A DNA stretch of 64,000 bases from JBBIGV01 sp037447335 (GTDB taxonomy: Bacteria > Bacteroidota > Ignavibacteria > Ignavibacteriales > Ignavibacteriaceae), in assembly GCA_037447335.1 (NCBI GenBank), contig JBBIGV010000008.1, positions 1 through 64,000 of the forward strand. Direction: 5' to 3'. The notes beneath the pieces were generated by a model. That model was not told the origin of the DNA. It did not search any database and saw only the letters and a list, made by a program, of their open reading frames with translations. A program made the position numbers and the translations under genes. Below, one piece after another: positions 45,356 through 55,204 of the stretch. Position 1 is the stretch's first letter. Each line of letters begins with the position of its first letter.

Positions 45356-47353
45356 TTATTTAACAAGCATCATCTTGCGTGAGGCGGTAAAAGTGTTTTG
45401 TTCTCCGGCAGCAATGATCCTGTAAATGTAAGTTCCGCTCGGCAGGTCAGTTGCATCAAAACCAAGCTGCTTTATACCTGCGTTAACAAAACCATTTTCA
45501 AGAACTCTTACTGTTTCTCCGAGTGCATTGTAAACAGTAATGTTCACATTTGCATTTTCGGGCAATGTATATTCGATTACGGTTTCCGGGTTAAATGGAT
45601 TCGGGTAATTCTGAGCCAGGTTGAAATAACCCGGGACAACAAATTCTGTTTGTATTTCAGCAATGTATTCAGATGTGCCGTCAAAATCTATTTGTTTCAG
45701 TCTGTAAAAATAATTTCCAGCTTGAGTGAGATGATCTGTAAACGAATAATAACTTCTTTCTGCTGTGTTTCCCTTTCCATTAATGAAGGCGAGGGTTTGC
45801 CAGCTGCCGTTATTGTTTTTATCAACAGAAGCGATTCGTTCAACTTCAAAGCCAAGATTGTTTGTTTCCGTTGAAGTTATCCAGTTGAGCAAAATCCCGT
45901 TCGTAGTAGCTTCGGCTGTAAACGAAGCCAGCTCAACAGGTATTACATGCTGTGAAATATTCACAACGGCATTGTGTGCGTTAAGTCTGCCGCCGGTAAC
46001 AGTAATACCCTGTAGAGAGGGGATCGGATCAACACCATTGAGCAAGTGCTCTTTAACAATCAGTGCATACTCTGAAGGATTAAGTTTATAAGCCTCCATA
46101 AAATCTGCATTAGCTGCTGCGAACATTAAAGCCACCACACCGGCAACTGTTGGTGAAGCCATGGATGTTCCGGTTTTTAGTGTATAGTTATTGTTAACAT
46201 CGGTAGAAAGAATTGATGTTCCGGGAGCGCCCAGGTCAATGGTTGTCAAGCCATACGCAGCATTAGTGTTCTTTACATCATTTCTTGTTGTATTTGTTAC
46301 AGAAATAAGCCAGGGGCTTGGACATGCCGTGGGCACATCGCCCGTCAGGTCGATATTTATATTAAGGTTTGCGGTTGCACCGCAGCTAAGCACGCCCTGC
46401 ATTCCGAGTGAATCGTATATTGCACACCAAAGAGGATAGTTTGAGGGCTGTCCATAATCAACACCGAAAGATGCATTTGTAACCACCACAAATGCGCCTT
46501 TTTGTCCATTAGTTTCGTTGTAAAGCGAGCGCATTTCAAGCACATAGCCATAAGCGGCAATAACAGTTGCTTCATTGCTTGATGAACCGGCAATTGGCAT
46601 TATCCGTGCATCCCAGTTTATCCCGGCAACACCCAAACCATTATTACCTTTAGCGCCGGCGATTCCCGAAACATGAGTTCCATGTGAGTTGCTGGGCACA
46701 TTGCCATTATTCTGGTATGCATTCCAGCCGCGGTAGTCATCAATATATCCGTTGTTTTCATCATCAATATTATTGTTAGGAATTTCGAGAGTGTTAAACC
46801 AGTAGTTTAAATCGGAATGATTAAGATTGCAGCCGCCGTCAACAATGGCAATTACAATTGTAGCGTTAAGCGCAGTATAGCCGCCGGTAGTAAGTTCCCA
46901 GGCAGCCGGTGCTTTTATGTCTGCGCCCGGTGTACCGCCGCTTTGCCCGGTGTTGTGAAGCGCCCATTGTTCATTGAATCTTGGATCGTTGGGGAAAATA
47001 TTTGAGAAAGCATCGCCCGGTTCATTATTGTAGGGAATAAAATCAATATTAGTTCTTTGCTGAACAATATGATTGAACTGAGCTTCTTTTACATGAGGAT
47101 TTCCCTTTATATCAAAAAGCGCATCTTCATCTGCAATCAGGTTAATGTCGTATTGAAGCAGCCAGATGTTCATTCTTTTGGAGAGAAGCCTTTTTTCTGC
47201 CAGTCCAATAGATTCATAACTGCTAATTATGTTTGAAGGCTCTGAACCCGGCTTAAACTGAACTATCAAATCACCACGGATATAATTATCATGCTGTGAG
47301 TATGATACGCTGATAAGTAAAAGCGGGATTATCAGGGTGTAATAATATTTCAT
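45356..47353 (-). CDS. secreted S8 subtilisin-like protease with type IX sorting tail (second copy)
   Basis: 665 residues: signal peptide (1-19, ending SYSQ) and a propeptide-like region (25-100). The S8 domain has Asp in IVDGGCNLNHSD near 170, His in NSHGTHVSGIAG near 225, and Ser in the canonical GTSMASPTVAG near 396. The C-terminal half carries a beta domain and a YPNPFNPET sorting domain (about 580-665). Architecture and tail match the downstream neighbour 79 bp away, although the catalytic domains differ clearly, so the duplication is old. Expected to be exported by the type IX system, whose machinery is not encoded here. Confidence 0.9.
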   Translation of the reverse strand: MKYYYTLIIPLLLISVSYSQHDNYIRGDLIVQFKPGSEPSNIISSYESIGLAEKRLLSKRMNIWLLQYDINLIADEDALFDIKGNPHVKEAQFNHIVQQRTNIDFIPYNNEPGDAFSNIFPNDPRFNEQWALHNTGQSGGTPGADIKAPAAWELTTGGYTALNATIVIAIVDGGCNLNHSDLNYWFNTLEIPNNNIDDENNGYIDDYRGWNAYQNNGNVPSNSHGTHVSGIAGAKGNNGLGVAGINWDARIMPIAGSSSNEATVIAAYGYVLEMRSLYNETNGQKGAFVVVTNASFGVDYGQPSNYPLWCAIYDSLGMQGVLSCGATANLNINIDLTGDVPTACPSPWLISVTNTTRNDVKNTNAAYGLTTIDLGAPGTSILSTDVNNNYTLKTGTSMASPTVAGVVALMFAAANADFMEAYKLNPSEYALIVKEHLLNGVDPIPSLQGITVTGGRLNAHNAVVNISQHVIPVELASFTAEATTNGILLNWITSTETNNLGFEVERIASVDKNNNGSWQTLAFINGKGNTAERSYYSFTDHLTQAGNYFYRLKQIDFDGTSEYIAEIQTEFVVPGYFNLAQNYPNPFNPETVIEYTLPENANVNITVYNALGETVRVLENGFVNAGIKQLGFDATDLPSGTYIYRIIAAGEQNTFTASRKMMLVK

Positions 47354-47785
47354 ACGATTTCCTCTTTTGTGAGATAATGAAATTCTGTTATCCGTTTGGT
47401 CAAAGTTCTAAGGTTTAATTTATTTGAATTGACTTCGGAGGATATTGATTATGTCAGTCATTTGTTGCATCAAACTCTTGCGGATATACTATTAATTTAA
47501 TGTTAAGAATTTAAAACAAAATTATGAATAATTTGCAAGAAATCGGAAAAAATTTTTTAATCAAAGCGGGTAAAAAGGCAGGGTCATTTCATATACAGTG
47601 GCTTCAAAAGCAGATATTCAGCCGCGTATAAAAACTTATAAGTTCGGATCCGACGGTGACAAATGTGTCGGGTTTTGGTGTTAATTTTTCAGAACCAACT
47701 GAATTCTGTGATTCATAGAAAATCTTCTTTCAAATAAAATAATAACCTGATATTTTAAGTATGAGATAAAAAAAGGATGGTAATT
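47354..47785. other. intergenic region between divergent genes
   Basis: 432 bp upstream of both a subtilase and the gene before dnaN. One inverted repeat, CCGAC (47650-47654) with GTCGG (47667-47671), is followed by GTTTTGG. No DnaA-box cluster (TTATNCACA) or AT-rich unwinding repeats were found, so no origin is called here despite the neighbouring dnaN-gyrA genes. Confidence 0.4.
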
Positions 47786-48013
47786 ATGTCTTTCAGGGAT
47801 CAAAAAAAATATCTTGAAGCGTTAAAGCGCTATCAAAGTAAGTTTACACCCAAAGAATATGACGAATACAGGATTTTTATGAAGCGCGACAAGGATGAGG
47901 AAGAATTCGATACGGTTTCTATGAGAAGATTGAAAGAGCTTCACGATAAGTACTATATTGCACCTGACCGTTCGAAGCTCAATAATCTTTTCAGGAAAAA
48001 AGATGGTGAATAA
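47786..48013 (+). CDS. small charged protein of unknown function
   Basis: 75 residues from ATG 47786 (an ATG at 47777 is also in frame, but AAAAGG at 47771-47776 is better spaced for 47786). It is very rich in Lys, Asp, Glu, Arg and Tyr (SFRDQKKYLEALKRYQSK, then FMKRDKDEEEFDTVSMRRL) and predicted helical. I do not recognise it. It lies about 80 bp before the dnaN promoter on the same strand, so dnaN does not need it for transcription. Confidence 0.6.
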   Translation: MSFRDQKKYLEALKRYQSKFTPKEYDEYRIFMKRDKDEEEFDTVSMRRLKELHDKYYIAPDRSKLNNLFRKKDGE

Positions 48014-48094
48014 CAGAAATAAATAGTCGAAATTGAGTTGCTTTTCAAGCTGTTCAACCCCTGAAACAAACCATAAAAGCGCTGAAGAATCTCG

Positions 48095-48125
48095 TTGAGA
48101 TTAGCATAGGATATTAGTATTTTTG
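48095..48125 (+). promoter_or_regulatory. Bacteroidota-type promoter of dnaN
   Basis: TTG at 48095-48097, a 20-nt spacer, and TATTTTTG at 48118-48125 match TTG / TAnnTTTG exactly. The start point would be near 48132. That rules out the upstream TTG codon at 48123 as the dnaN start and supports ATG 48150 behind AAAAGGAG. Confidence 0.68.
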
Positions 48126-48149
48126 CATGATTTAAAAGGAGTCATTTCA

Positions 48150-49259
48150 ATGGAATTTAAGATCAACAGCAAAGATTTAGAAAAATTATTATCCAGGATT
48201 ATTCCTGCGGTCCCAGCCAGAACACCAATGCCGATCCTGGAGAATTTTCTGTTCGTAATTAAAGATGGTTTGCTAACAGTTTGCGCTACAGATCTTGAAA
48301 TAGCGCTAAGGTCATCACTAAATGTTGCTGCTGACGAAAATATCTCGATGGTTGTACCCGCCAGGCTGCTTTACGAAATAATCAGATCGTTGGAAGAAAC
48401 GCAGGTTCATTTTCAGACCGAACCAAATTCCAAAATTAAAATGACTACCGATTCCGGCGTTTACAATATTGGATATGCCACACCAGAATCTTTTCCGGAA
48501 ATACCATCGGTGCCAAGGGATAAAGAGTTTATTATCAGCGGGCCCGACCTTAAAAAAGCCATCGATCAAACCTCCTTTGCAATGAGTAAGGAAGACATGC
48601 GCCCGGCAATGACCGGCACTCTGTTTGAATTTACGGGTGAAGGGTTGAAGTTTGTTTCTACCGACGGGCACAGGCTTGTTAAGTTTATAAACAAATCATT
48701 AATAACCGATACCGAGGAGCAATACATCCTGCCCGAACGAGCTATTTCGGTTTTATCAAAACTACTGGGTCATACAGACGTGAAAATTTATATGAGTAAA
48801 ACCAATTTTAATTTTCACATTGGTGACCTGGAGTTCATTACAAGGCTAATTGGTGAAAAGTATCCTGCATACAATAGTGTTATACCGCTCGAAAACGAAA
48901 ACCTGCTTACAATTAAACGTCAGTCGCTGCTTTTGGCTGTAAGAAGAATGCTTTTGTTTTCGGCTACCGGAAGCAAGCAGGTTAAATTTTCCTTAAGTAA
49001 AGATGCGGTTGAAGTTTCGGCAGAGGACATTGATCACGGATCTGATGCAAAAGAGAAAATTGAGTGTGATTACAACGGAGAACCGATGGACATAGGGTTC
49101 AACACAGCATATGTAAACGATGTACTAACACACGTGGTCGATGATCAGGTTTTGTTCAAGCTAAGTTCACCTACAAAAGCTTGTATTATAGAGCCTGTAT
49201 CAAAGAAAGAAAATGAAGAGTTAATGCTTCTGCTTATGCCCGTGCGATTGAATAATTGA
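48150..49259 (+). CDS. dnaN: DNA polymerase III beta subunit (sliding clamp)
   Basis: Ring-shaped clamp that gives the replicative polymerase processivity. 369 residues in three homologous domains of about 120. The start MEFKINSKDLEKLL and the words TPMPILENFLFVI, RPAMTGTLFEFTGEGLKFVSTDGHRL and the end PTKACIIEPV...LMLLLMPVRL are typical. AAAAGGAG lies before ATG 48150. It is followed after 4 bp by recF, then DUF721, gyrB and gyrA. The usual upstream partner dnaA is not present. Confidence 0.96.
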   Translation: MEFKINSKDLEKLLSRIIPAVPARTPMPILENFLFVIKDGLLTVCATDLEIALRSSLNVAADENISMVVPARLLYEIIRSLEETQVHFQTEPNSKIKMTTDSGVYNIGYATPESFPEIPSVPRDKEFIISGPDLKKAIDQTSFAMSKEDMRPAMTGTLFEFTGEGLKFVSTDGHRLVKFINKSLITDTEEQYILPERAISVLSKLLGHTDVKIYMSKTNFNFHIGDLEFITRLIGEKYPAYNSVIPLENENLLTIKRQSLLLAVRRMLLFSATGSKQVKFSLSKDAVEVSAEDIDHGSDAKEKIECDYNGEPMDIGFNTAYVNDVLTHVVDDQVLFKLSSPTKACIIEPVSKKENEELMLLLMPVRLNN

Positions 49260-49263
49260 TGAG

Positions 49264-50373
49264 ATGAATCTTTCCTCTATCCAGCTTAGAAATTTTAGAA
49301 TACATAAACAGTTGTCGCTCAACTTTTCCGATAAGCTCAACTATATTGTTGGAGGCAATGGATTGGGGAAAACATCCATTTTGGAATCAATTTATTACAT
49401 GTGCACAACCAAAAGCAGTATTGCCAGAACCGACAGCGAAGCGCTGAACTTCAATGAAGATTTTTTTGAGATATCCGGATTGTTTAAAAGTATAACAGAG
49501 AACAACGTAAGAATTTATTTCTCACAGAAAGACAATAAAAAACTTTACTTTAAAGATGGCAAACAGATATCACGTTCTGCAGACGTAATCGGAAAATTTC
49601 CTGTTGTAATTCTTGCACCGGCAGACCATAATATCACACAAGGTGCACCATCCGACAGAAGGAAATTTTTTGATTCCGTTATTTCGCAGGCAAGCGAAAC
49701 CTATTTGTATAATTTAATTGAATACAACAGGATACTTCGGCAAAGATCTTCTTTGTTGAACCAGATAAAAGAAACCAGAAATGAAAGGCTGCTGCAGGAA
49801 CTGGATGCATGGACAGAAAATCTGATCAATAAAGGATCAGAGTTAATTGAACAGAGGAAAGTTTTTATAAAAGATTTTTCCGGGTTTGTTTGTCAATCTT
49901 ATAAAACTCTTCTTGATGACTACGAAATACCCGGCGTTGAGTATTATTATCTTGAAGGCAGCAGCACAAATGTTAAAGAAAAATTTCAGGCATTAATTAA
50001 GGACAGGAAAGAAGAAGAATTGAGAAGAGCAGCTAATCTTGTAGGACCGCACAGAGATGATTTCATTTTTACTATAAATAAAATGAATCTAAGAACATTC
50101 GGCTCACAGGGTCAGCACAAAACCTTTCAGGTTGTATTAAGATTTGCCGAATTCTTTTATCTTGAGGAAAGAACAGGCAACACACCGATATTTTTACTTG
50201 ATGATGTTTTTGGTGAACTCGACACAAGCCGTTCCGAAAGAATCAGTGAATATCTAAGGAACGTCGGGCAGGCATTCATTACTATCACCGACTTTGCTAA
50301 TCTGTCTTACTTAAAAAAGAATGTGGACGATTTTCACATTTCTCTTAAAGAAGGATATGTGAATTATGCCTGA
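49264..50373 (+). CDS. recF: DNA replication and repair protein RecF
   Basis: SMC-like ATPase that loads RecA at gaps in the RecFOR pathway. 369 residues with the Walker A GGNGLGKT (30-37), APADHNITQGAPSDRRKFFD (a conserved RecF region), the signature FGSQGQHKTFQVVLR and Walker B PIFLLDDVFGELD. It starts 4 bp after dnaN and overlaps the DUF721 gene by 8 bp, so translation is coupled. Confidence 0.95.
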   Translation: MNLSSIQLRNFRIHKQLSLNFSDKLNYIVGGNGLGKTSILESIYYMCTTKSSIARTDSEALNFNEDFFEISGLFKSITENNVRIYFSQKDNKKLYFKDGKQISRSADVIGKFPVVILAPADHNITQGAPSDRRKFFDSVISQASETYLYNLIEYNRILRQRSSLLNQIKETRNERLLQELDAWTENLINKGSELIEQRKVFIKDFSGFVCQSYKTLLDDYEIPGVEYYYLEGSSTNVKEKFQALIKDRKEEELRRAANLVGPHRDDFIFTINKMNLRTFGSQGQHKTFQVVLRFAEFFYLEERTGNTPIFLLDDVFGELDTSRSERISEYLRNVGQAFITITDFANLSYLKKNVDDFHISLKEGYVNYA

Positions 50374-50653
50374 TGGTTTCAAAAGTTTTGAAGAAATTTT
50401 TCGCAGCGAACCCGGCTTGAAAAGAATCCGCGGGCTGGTAAAAAACTCTGATGTTATAATTCGGTTTCATGAAATTTTTCCGGAATTTATAAAAGTTGCC
50501 AAACCGGAAAAGGTTGTTAAAAAAACTCTCTTTCTTGTTGTTGAAAACCCGTCATGGCGCTCTGAACTGAAGTACAATGAAGCCCGGTTGATAAATAAAA
50601 TAAATGAATATTTTGACGAAGAAAGAATTTCAGCAATAAGATTTACTTCTTAA
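50366..50653 (+). CDS. DUF721 (DciA-like) protein
   Basis: 95-residue protein with the DUF721 pattern: KSFEEIFRSEPGLKRIRGLVKNSDVI, W/F-rich FHEIFPEFIKVAKPEKV, then TLFLVVENPSWRSELKYNEARLINKINEYF. DciA, the characterised member, helps load the replicative helicase in bacteria without DnaC. Its position between recF and gyrB is the usual one. It starts within the end of recF and is separated from gyrB by 21 bp. Confidence 0.88.
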   Translation: MPDGFKSFEEIFRSEPGLKRIRGLVKNSDVIIRFHEIFPEFIKVAKPEKVVKKTLFLVVENPSWRSELKYNEARLINKINEYFDEERISAIRFTS

Positions 50654-50674
50654 TTTTATAACAGGATTACTCAA

Positions 50675-52654
50675 ATGGCTAAATCTAAAATCTCAAATGA
50701 TACTACTTACAGCGCAAAAAATATTAATGTGCTGAAAGGACTTGAAGCAGTACGAAAAAGACCCGCAATGTATATTGGTGATGTTAGCTCGCGCGGTCTG
50801 CATCATCTTATTAATGAGGTGGTGGACAATTCCATTGACGAAGCGCTTGCTGGCTATAACGACCGCGTAATTGTTACTTTGAATAAAGATGGGAGTGTAA
50901 CGGTTGAAGACCACGGACGCGGAATCCCTGTTGATATTCATCCTGAAGAAAAAAGATCTGCGCTCGAAGTTGTAATGACTGTTCTGCACGCCGGGGGAAA
51001 ATTTGATAAAAGCTCATATAAAGTTTCGGGTGGTCTTCATGGCGTTGGTGTTTCAGTTGTAAACGCTTTGTCCGAATGGTTGAAGGCCGAAGTCAGAAGA
51101 GACGGCAAAATTTATATGCAGGAATATAGAAGAGGAATTCCTGTTGCCCAGGTTAAAGCCATCGGTTCATACAAAGGTGACAAAACCGGGACAAAAATTA
51201 TATTCAGGCCCGACACGGAAATATTTAAAACCACCAAATTCAATTTTGATACTGTATCAGAAAGAATGCGCGAGCTTGCCTATCTGAACAAGGATGTAAC
51301 CATCTCATTAAAAGATGAAGCCGAAGGCGAAGAAGTTACTTATCGCTTTAAAGGTGGTATAATAGAATTTGTTAAATACCTCGATGAGCAGCGTCAGCCG
51401 CTTCACAAAACAATTTACATTGAAGGTGAAAAAGAAAATACCCCCGTAGAGATCGCATTCGAATACAGCGACTCATACAACGAAAATGTTCACTCTTATG
51501 TTAATAACATAAATACAATTGAAGGCGGGACGCACCTCGTTGGATTCAGAACTGCACTTACCAGAACGCTGAACAACTACGCTTACAAAAACAACCTGAT
51601 CAAAGAAAACAGCAAAATCACTTTAACTGGGGATGACTTCCGTGAAGGTTTAACGGCAGTTCTTTCTGTTAAGGTGATGGAACCTCAGTTCGAAGGACAA
51701 ACAAAAACAAAACTCGGCAACAGTGAAGTAAAATCCATTGTAGAAACTATCGTAGGCGAAAAACTTTCTGAATATCTTGAAGAAAACCCATCGGTGGGCA
51801 AAAAAATCATCGAAAAATGTTTAAGAGCTGCCGAAGCAAGAGAAGCGGCGCGTAAAGCACGCGATCTTGCAAGAAGAAAAAACGCCCTCGATAATATGAA
51901 CCTCCCCGGTAAACTTGCCGATTGTTCAATTACAGACCCTGAACACTGTGAAATATATATTGTTGAGGGTGATTCAGCGGGCGGTTCTGCAAAACAAGGA
52001 CGCGACAGAAGATTCCAGGCAATTCTTCCTCTCAAAGGAAAAATCCTTAACGTTGAAAAGGCGAAGATGAATAAAATTTTAGAGAACAATGAAATAAAAG
52101 CCATCATTTCCGCTATTGGTGCAGGCATCGGAGCCGACTTCGATCAAACAAAAACGCGTTACGGTAAAGTGATTCTTATGACTGATGCCGATGTTGACGG
52201 CAGCCATATTCGTACTTTGCTCCTCACCTTCCTTTACAGACATATGAAAGATCTTATTACATCCGGGAAAGTATATATTGCGCAGCCGCCTCTCTATAAA
52301 ATCAAAAAAGGTAAAGAAGAATATTATGCCTTTGATGAATCAGAGAGGAATGAAATACTTAAGCGATTAAAACTGAACGGTAAGGTTTCTATTTCTAAAG
52401 GTGAGGAAGAATTAACCGAAGAAGGTGCAGTTAAAGGCGTTGCTATTTCAAGATACAAAGGTTTGGGCGAAATGAACCCAGAACAGTTGTGGGAAACAAC
52501 TATGAATCCTGAAACCAGAACGGTCCTTCAGGTATCTATTGATAGTGCTGCTGCAGCCGATAAAATCTTTGAAACTCTTATGGGTGATGATGTCGAACCA
52601 AGAAGAGAATTCATTGAGAAGAATGCAAAGTATGTTCGTAATCTCGATGTGTAA
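50675..52654 (+). CDS. gyrB: DNA gyrase subunit B
   Basis: ATPase and TOPRIM subunit of gyrase. 659 residues: GHKL ATP site with VVDNSIDEALAGY and DHGRGIPVDIH, GGLHGVGVSVVNALS, then the TOPRIM EGDSAGGSAKQGRDRRFQAILPLKGKILN and the DxD of LMTDADVDGSHIRTLLLTF. The GyrB end IEKNAKYVRNLDV is canonical. The length, without the proteobacterial insertion, fits Bacteroidota. It lies 45 bp before gyrA in the same cluster. Confidence 0.97.
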   Translation: MAKSKISNDTTYSAKNINVLKGLEAVRKRPAMYIGDVSSRGLHHLINEVVDNSIDEALAGYNDRVIVTLNKDGSVTVEDHGRGIPVDIHPEEKRSALEVVMTVLHAGGKFDKSSYKVSGGLHGVGVSVVNALSEWLKAEVRRDGKIYMQEYRRGIPVAQVKAIGSYKGDKTGTKIIFRPDTEIFKTTKFNFDTVSERMRELAYLNKDVTISLKDEAEGEEVTYRFKGGIIEFVKYLDEQRQPLHKTIYIEGEKENTPVEIAFEYSDSYNENVHSYVNNINTIEGGTHLVGFRTALTRTLNNYAYKNNLIKENSKITLTGDDFREGLTAVLSVKVMEPQFEGQTKTKLGNSEVKSIVETIVGEKLSEYLEENPSVGKKIIEKCLRAAEAREAARKARDLARRKNALDNMNLPGKLADCSITDPEHCEIYIVEGDSAGGSAKQGRDRRFQAILPLKGKILNVEKAKMNKILENNEIKAIISAIGAGIGADFDQTKTRYGKVILMTDADVDGSHIRTLLLTFLYRHMKDLITSGKVYIAQPPLYKIKKGKEEYYAFDESERNEILKRLKLNGKVSISKGEEELTEEGAVKGVAISRYKGLGEMNPEQLWETTMNPETRTVLQVSIDSAAAADKIFETLMGDDVEPRREFIEKNAKYVRNLDV

Positions 52655-52699
52655 TAGTTATCAAAATTAATTTTTAAGAAGAACAAACAGTAGAATTCC

Positions 52700-55150
52700 A
52701 TGTCAACAATTTTTGAAAAGATCATTCCCGTATCATTAGAAGAGGAGATGAAATCCTCTTACATTGATTATTCGATGTCCGTTATTGTATCTCGCGCATT
52801 GCCCGATGTTCGCGATGGACTAAAACCCGTTCACAGGCGTGTATTGTTTGGAATGCATGAACTTGGTCTTGCTTTTAACAGACCATATAAAAAGTCGGCA
52901 AGAATAGTCGGCGAAGTTCTTGGTAAATACCATCCGCACGGAGACAGCGCAGTATATGATACAATGGTAAGAATGGTTCAGGAGTTTTCACTTCGCTATC
53001 CTCTGGTTGACGGGCAGGGAAATTTCGGTTCCGTTGATGGCGACTCGCCCGCAGCCATGCGTTATACAGAAGCTCGTCTTTCAAGAATTGCCGATGAAAT
53101 GCTTCGTGATTTGGATAAGAACACTGTTTCATTTGCACCTAACTTTGATGATACCTTACAGGAACCTACAGTTCTGCCCTCTTACCTGCCTAACCTGCTT
53201 GTCAATGGATCAAGCGGAATTGCAGTGGGTATGGCTACTAACATCCCGCCGCATAACCTGACTGAAGTTATTGATGGATTGATTGCTCTGATAAAGAATC
53301 CTGATTTAACCATAGAGAAAATAATGAAACATGTTAGCGCGCCTGACTTCCCTACAGGAGGAATTATTTATGGTTATGATGGTGTTAAAGAAGCTTATAA
53401 AACCGGAAGAGGGCGGATTATCGTTCGTGCAAAAGCCAATATTGAAACTCTGAAAACAGGCAGAGAAAATATTATAATAACCGAGCTGCCTTACCAGGTT
53501 AATAAAGCCAACCTCATTGAAAAAATGGCAGACCTTGTCCGTGCCGGAAAGCTCACCGATATTTCTAATATAAGAGATGAATCAGACCGCGACGGCATGA
53601 GGGTAGTCGTTGAATTAAAACGTGACGGAAATGCTGCCACTGTTCTCAACCAAATGTTCAAACATACGCAGATGCAGACCACCTTCGGCGTAATTATGCT
53701 TGCGCTTGTTAACGGCGTTCCAAAAGTGCTTAATCTGAAGGAAATAATGCAGCACTTTATTGATCATCGTATGGATGTGCTTATTAAAAGAACTAAATAC
53801 GAACTCGATACTGCCGAAAGAAGAGCGCACATACTTGAAGGATATATTATTGCACTTGATAATATTGATGCGGTTATTGAAACGATTAAAAAATCCAGGG
53901 ATGTTGAGACCGCCAAAAACAAACTGATGAAAAAATTCAAGTTGACTGAAGTGCAGGCAAAAGCAATTCTCGATATGCGTTTACAGCGCCTTACCGGTCT
54001 CGAACGAAAGAAAATAGAAGATGAGTACAAAGAGGTCATTAAATTAATTGAAAAGCTGAAAGGAATTCTGGACAGCGAGGAGAAAAGATATTTTATAATT
54101 AAAGAAGAACTGCTTGCACTGAAAAATAAATACGGTGACGAGCGGAGAACAGAAGTAATCTATGATTATAAAGATTTTTCTCTTGAAGATATAATTGCAG
54201 AAGAAGATGTAGTTGTTACTATTTCTCACCAGGGTTTCATTAAGAGATTTCCGGTAAGCGGATACAGAAAGCAAATCCGCGGAGGCAAAGGAGTTACAGG
54301 CGCGGTAACAAAAGATGAAGATTTTATTGAACATATGTTTGTTGCATCAACGCATCATTACATTATGTTCTTTACTGATAAAGGCAAGTGCTATTGGCTT
54401 AAAGTTCATGCAGTTCCTGAAGCAGGCAGAGCTGCACGCGGAAGGTCAATTCTTAATCTTATCGAAAAAGATAAGGAAGAAAAAATAACAGCCTTTGTAT
54501 CTGTTAAAGAATTCCGTGATGATCAGTACCTGATTATGATAACCGAAAAAGGAACAGTGAAAAAAACCGTGCTCTCAGCATACGGTAACGTTAGAAAAGG
54601 CGGGATTTATGCTATCAATCTTTTAAGCGGAGACAGGTTAATAGAGGTAAAACTTACTGACGGCAGCAACGATATAGTTATAGGAACAAGAAACGGATTT
54701 GCAATTCGTTTTCATGAAAAAGATGTGCGCAACATGGGCAGAACTGCTACCGGCGTTCGCGGCGTAAATCTTACAAAAGGAGACCGGGTTGTCGGGCTGC
54801 TGGTAATTAAAAGACAAGGAACATCTGTACTCGTTGTTACTGAAAACGGTTATGGTAAAAGATCTGATATTAACGACTACCGCATCACCCGAAGAGGAGG
54901 CAAAGGTGTTATAACTGTTAAAACTACTCCGAAAACCGGCAAGATGATTGCACTAATGGAAGCAAACGATAATGATGAACTCGTTATCATCACAACTCAC
55001 GGTATGGTGATTAAACAAGGAATGAAAGATATTCGTGTTATGGGTCGTAATACACAAGGAGTACGGGTGATTAAGCTAAAAGAGGGTGATGCAATAGCAG
55101 ATATTTCTAAGGTTGTTCCCGAGGAAGATAATACAGAACTTCTGCAGTAA
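52700..55150 (+). CDS. gyrA: DNA gyrase subunit A
   Basis: DNA-cleaving subunit of gyrase. 816 residues: SYIDYSMSVIVSRALPDVRDGLKPVHRR, the helix with GKYHPHGDSAVYDTMVRM, the catalytic Tyr at codon 122 in AMRYTEARLS, and a C-terminal six-bladed beta-pinwheel with GyrA-box-like words (QIRGGKGVTG, and later RRGGKGV). It ends the replication cluster. A hairpin near 55187 lies downstream but its T run serves the opposite strand. Confidence 0.97.
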   Translation: MSTIFEKIIPVSLEEEMKSSYIDYSMSVIVSRALPDVRDGLKPVHRRVLFGMHELGLAFNRPYKKSARIVGEVLGKYHPHGDSAVYDTMVRMVQEFSLRYPLVDGQGNFGSVDGDSPAAMRYTEARLSRIADEMLRDLDKNTVSFAPNFDDTLQEPTVLPSYLPNLLVNGSSGIAVGMATNIPPHNLTEVIDGLIALIKNPDLTIEKIMKHVSAPDFPTGGIIYGYDGVKEAYKTGRGRIIVRAKANIETLKTGRENIIITELPYQVNKANLIEKMADLVRAGKLTDISNIRDESDRDGMRVVVELKRDGNAATVLNQMFKHTQMQTTFGVIMLALVNGVPKVLNLKEIMQHFIDHRMDVLIKRTKYELDTAERRAHILEGYIIALDNIDAVIETIKKSRDVETAKNKLMKKFKLTEVQAKAILDMRLQRLTGLERKKIEDEYKEVIKLIEKLKGILDSEEKRYFIIKEELLALKNKYGDERRTEVIYDYKDFSLEDIIAEEDVVVTISHQGFIKRFPVSGYRKQIRGGKGVTGAVTKDEDFIEHMFVASTHHYIMFFTDKGKCYWLKVHAVPEAGRAARGRSILNLIEKDKEEKITAFVSVKEFRDDQYLIMITEKGTVKKTVLSAYGNVRKGGIYAINLLSGDRLIEVKLTDGSNDIVIGTRNGFAIRFHEKDVRNMGRTATGVRGVNLTKGDRVVGLLVIKRQGTSVLVVTENGYGKRSDINDYRITRRGGKGVITVKTTPKTGKMIALMEANDNDELVIITTHGMVIKQGMKDIRVMGRNTQGVRVIKLKEGDAIADISKVVPEEDNTELLQ

Positions 55151-55186
55151 TGATTTTTCTAAAGAGGGCTGTTTTATCTTAAAAAG

Positions 55187-55204
55187 TCTCTGTTAAGTCA
55201 GAGA
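55187..55204 (-). terminator. intrinsic terminator of the lipoprotein gene
   Basis: TCTCTG pairs with CAGAGA around a 6-nt loop. On the minus strand the stem is followed by CTTTTT, the terminator layout for the gene ending at 55205. On the plus strand the tail is only TTAAT, so it may be weak for gyrA. Confidence 0.65.

Noticed and set aside
47650..47671. CCGAC/GTCGG inverted repeat as a terminator
   Set aside because: Five-bp stem, tail is GTTTTGG, and no gene ends nearby.
47354..48149. Possible oriC upstream of dnaN
   Set aside because: No cluster of TTATNCACA boxes and no AT-rich repeats; the only near match (TTATCCGTT at about 47388) is poor.
48123..48149. Upstream extension of dnaN from a TTG codon
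   Set aside because: It overlaps the -7 element of the dnaN promoter, and the protein family begins at ATG 48150.
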